Assembly (NCBI RefSeq): GCF_016902535.1
Contig: NZ_JACSNY010000006.1
Location: 62,001 to 126,000, forward strand
DNA from: Anaerotignum lactatifermentans
GTDB taxonomy: Bacteria > Bacillota > Clostridia > Lachnospirales > Anaerotignaceae
Direction: 5' to 3'
DNA: 64,000 nucleotides
The notes beneath the pieces are model-generated. The model had not been told where the DNA came from. It saw only the letters and a program-made list of their open reading frames with translations, and made no database searches. Below, piece by piece: positions 63,737 through 64,000 of the stretch; the first letter of the stretch is position 1, and each line of letters begins with the position of its first letter. The translations under genes and the position numbers were made by a program.

Positions 63737-64000
63737 TTACTGTTCTGCTTTTTCAAATCGTCTGCCAAAGCCTGTCAGAATACTGAGCAGGAAGATAATC
63801 AGCAAACCCCAGCAATGGAAGTTGTAAGGCAAAATATTCAAAAATGAAAATTCAGGATTAAAGTTTTCCAGTGTAAGCACAACACCTAAACAAACATTGA
63901 CAGGATTGCCATGAGGCATCAATCCTGTGGCGCCGCAAGCGACACCATCCAGAATATTGGCACCTCGACAGCGGTCGATATGGAATGTTTTTGTAATCTT
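63737..64000 (-). CDS. NhaC-like Na+/H+ antiporter, C-terminal fragment (5' end outside window)
   Basis: Only the last 87 codons are visible, open to the window edge. The sequence RCRGANILDGVACGATGLMPHGNP, followed by a hydrophobic helix, resembles the last core helices of NhaC-type Na+/H+ or malate/lactate antiporters. The end has one more membrane segment (GLLIIFLLSILTGFG) and a short charged tail. It is upstream of, and on the same strand as, the LysR gene. The assignment is tentative because so little is visible. Confidence 0.45.
   Translation of the reverse strand, partial: KITKTFHIDRCRGANILDGVACGATGLMPHGNPVNVCLGVVLTLENFNPEFSFLNILPYNFHCWGLLIIFLLSILTGFGRRFEKAEQ

Overview
The window is about 64 kb of a Gram-positive, anaerobic Clostridia-type chromosome, most like the Lachnospirales/Anaerotignum neighbourhood. 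The genus is inference. Supporting signs are strong AGGAGG ribosome binding sites throughout, a T-box leader on thrS, an oxygen-sensitive two-subunit Fe-S serine dehydratase, a class 1B dihydroorotate dehydrogenase (pyrK/pyrD), a tyrosine-dependent thiH, S-layer homology domains, several radical SAM proteins and a BclA-like collagen protein. No IS element, tRNA, rRNA or CRISPR array was recognised.

Layout. 1-4.4 kb: de novo pyrimidine operon pyrK-D-F-E-B-I with overlapping genes. 4.4-10.7 kb: a MalY/PatB lyase, a histidine kinase, a response regulator and mutS2 on the minus strand; a small plus-strand membrane gene with its own promoter and operator-like dyad splits kinase from regulator. 10.8-18.2 kb: a glutamate-synthase-like flavoprotein, a GNAT, a lipoprotein, nth, a ykvI/aminotransferase pair and a Fur-family regulator. 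18.2-22 kb: a phage-type lysis cassette (amidase, holin, XhlA-like) and T-box-controlled thrS. 22-30 kb: a CorA-like transporter, small membrane proteins, a TetR / MntP-like / radical SAM locus, and the DUF402-radC-pspC-trpS operon. 30-33 kb: serine catabolism (sdaAB, sdaAA, sstT). 33.6-38.3 kb: a DUF4430 protein with an ECF substrate-binding subunit, and two large radical SAM proteins. 38.4-42 kb: thiazole operon thiS-F-G-H-E behind a promoter and attenuator-like leader. 42-46 kb: a collagen-like protein, then a divergent four-gene operon of two ferredoxin-containing MinD-type ATPases flanked by two NifX-like proteins. 46.5-53.2 kb: a 1365-residue GGDEF/PAS/GAF/EAL protein and a CheB-CheR-PAS protein. 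53.4-62.3 kb: a 2939-residue SLH surface protein. 62.7-64 kb: a LysR regulator and the end of a probable NhaC-like antiporter.

The most interesting signals are regulatory or of unknown function. First, the thi promoter appears to start transcription at the A of an ATG opening a 19-codon ORF whose stop lies inside the 3' arm of a strong terminator, suggesting a leaderless attenuator. Second, the NifX/Fe-S ATPase operon has a 20-bp dyad across its -35 box and a 220-nt leader with a 10-codon ORF that can fold with sequence next to the ribosome binding site. Third, c-di-GMP turnover is paired with a CheB-CheR-PAS protein and followed by a giant surface protein. Fourth, an isolated lysis cassette sits in housekeeping genes. 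All calls come from reading the sequence; no database search was run.
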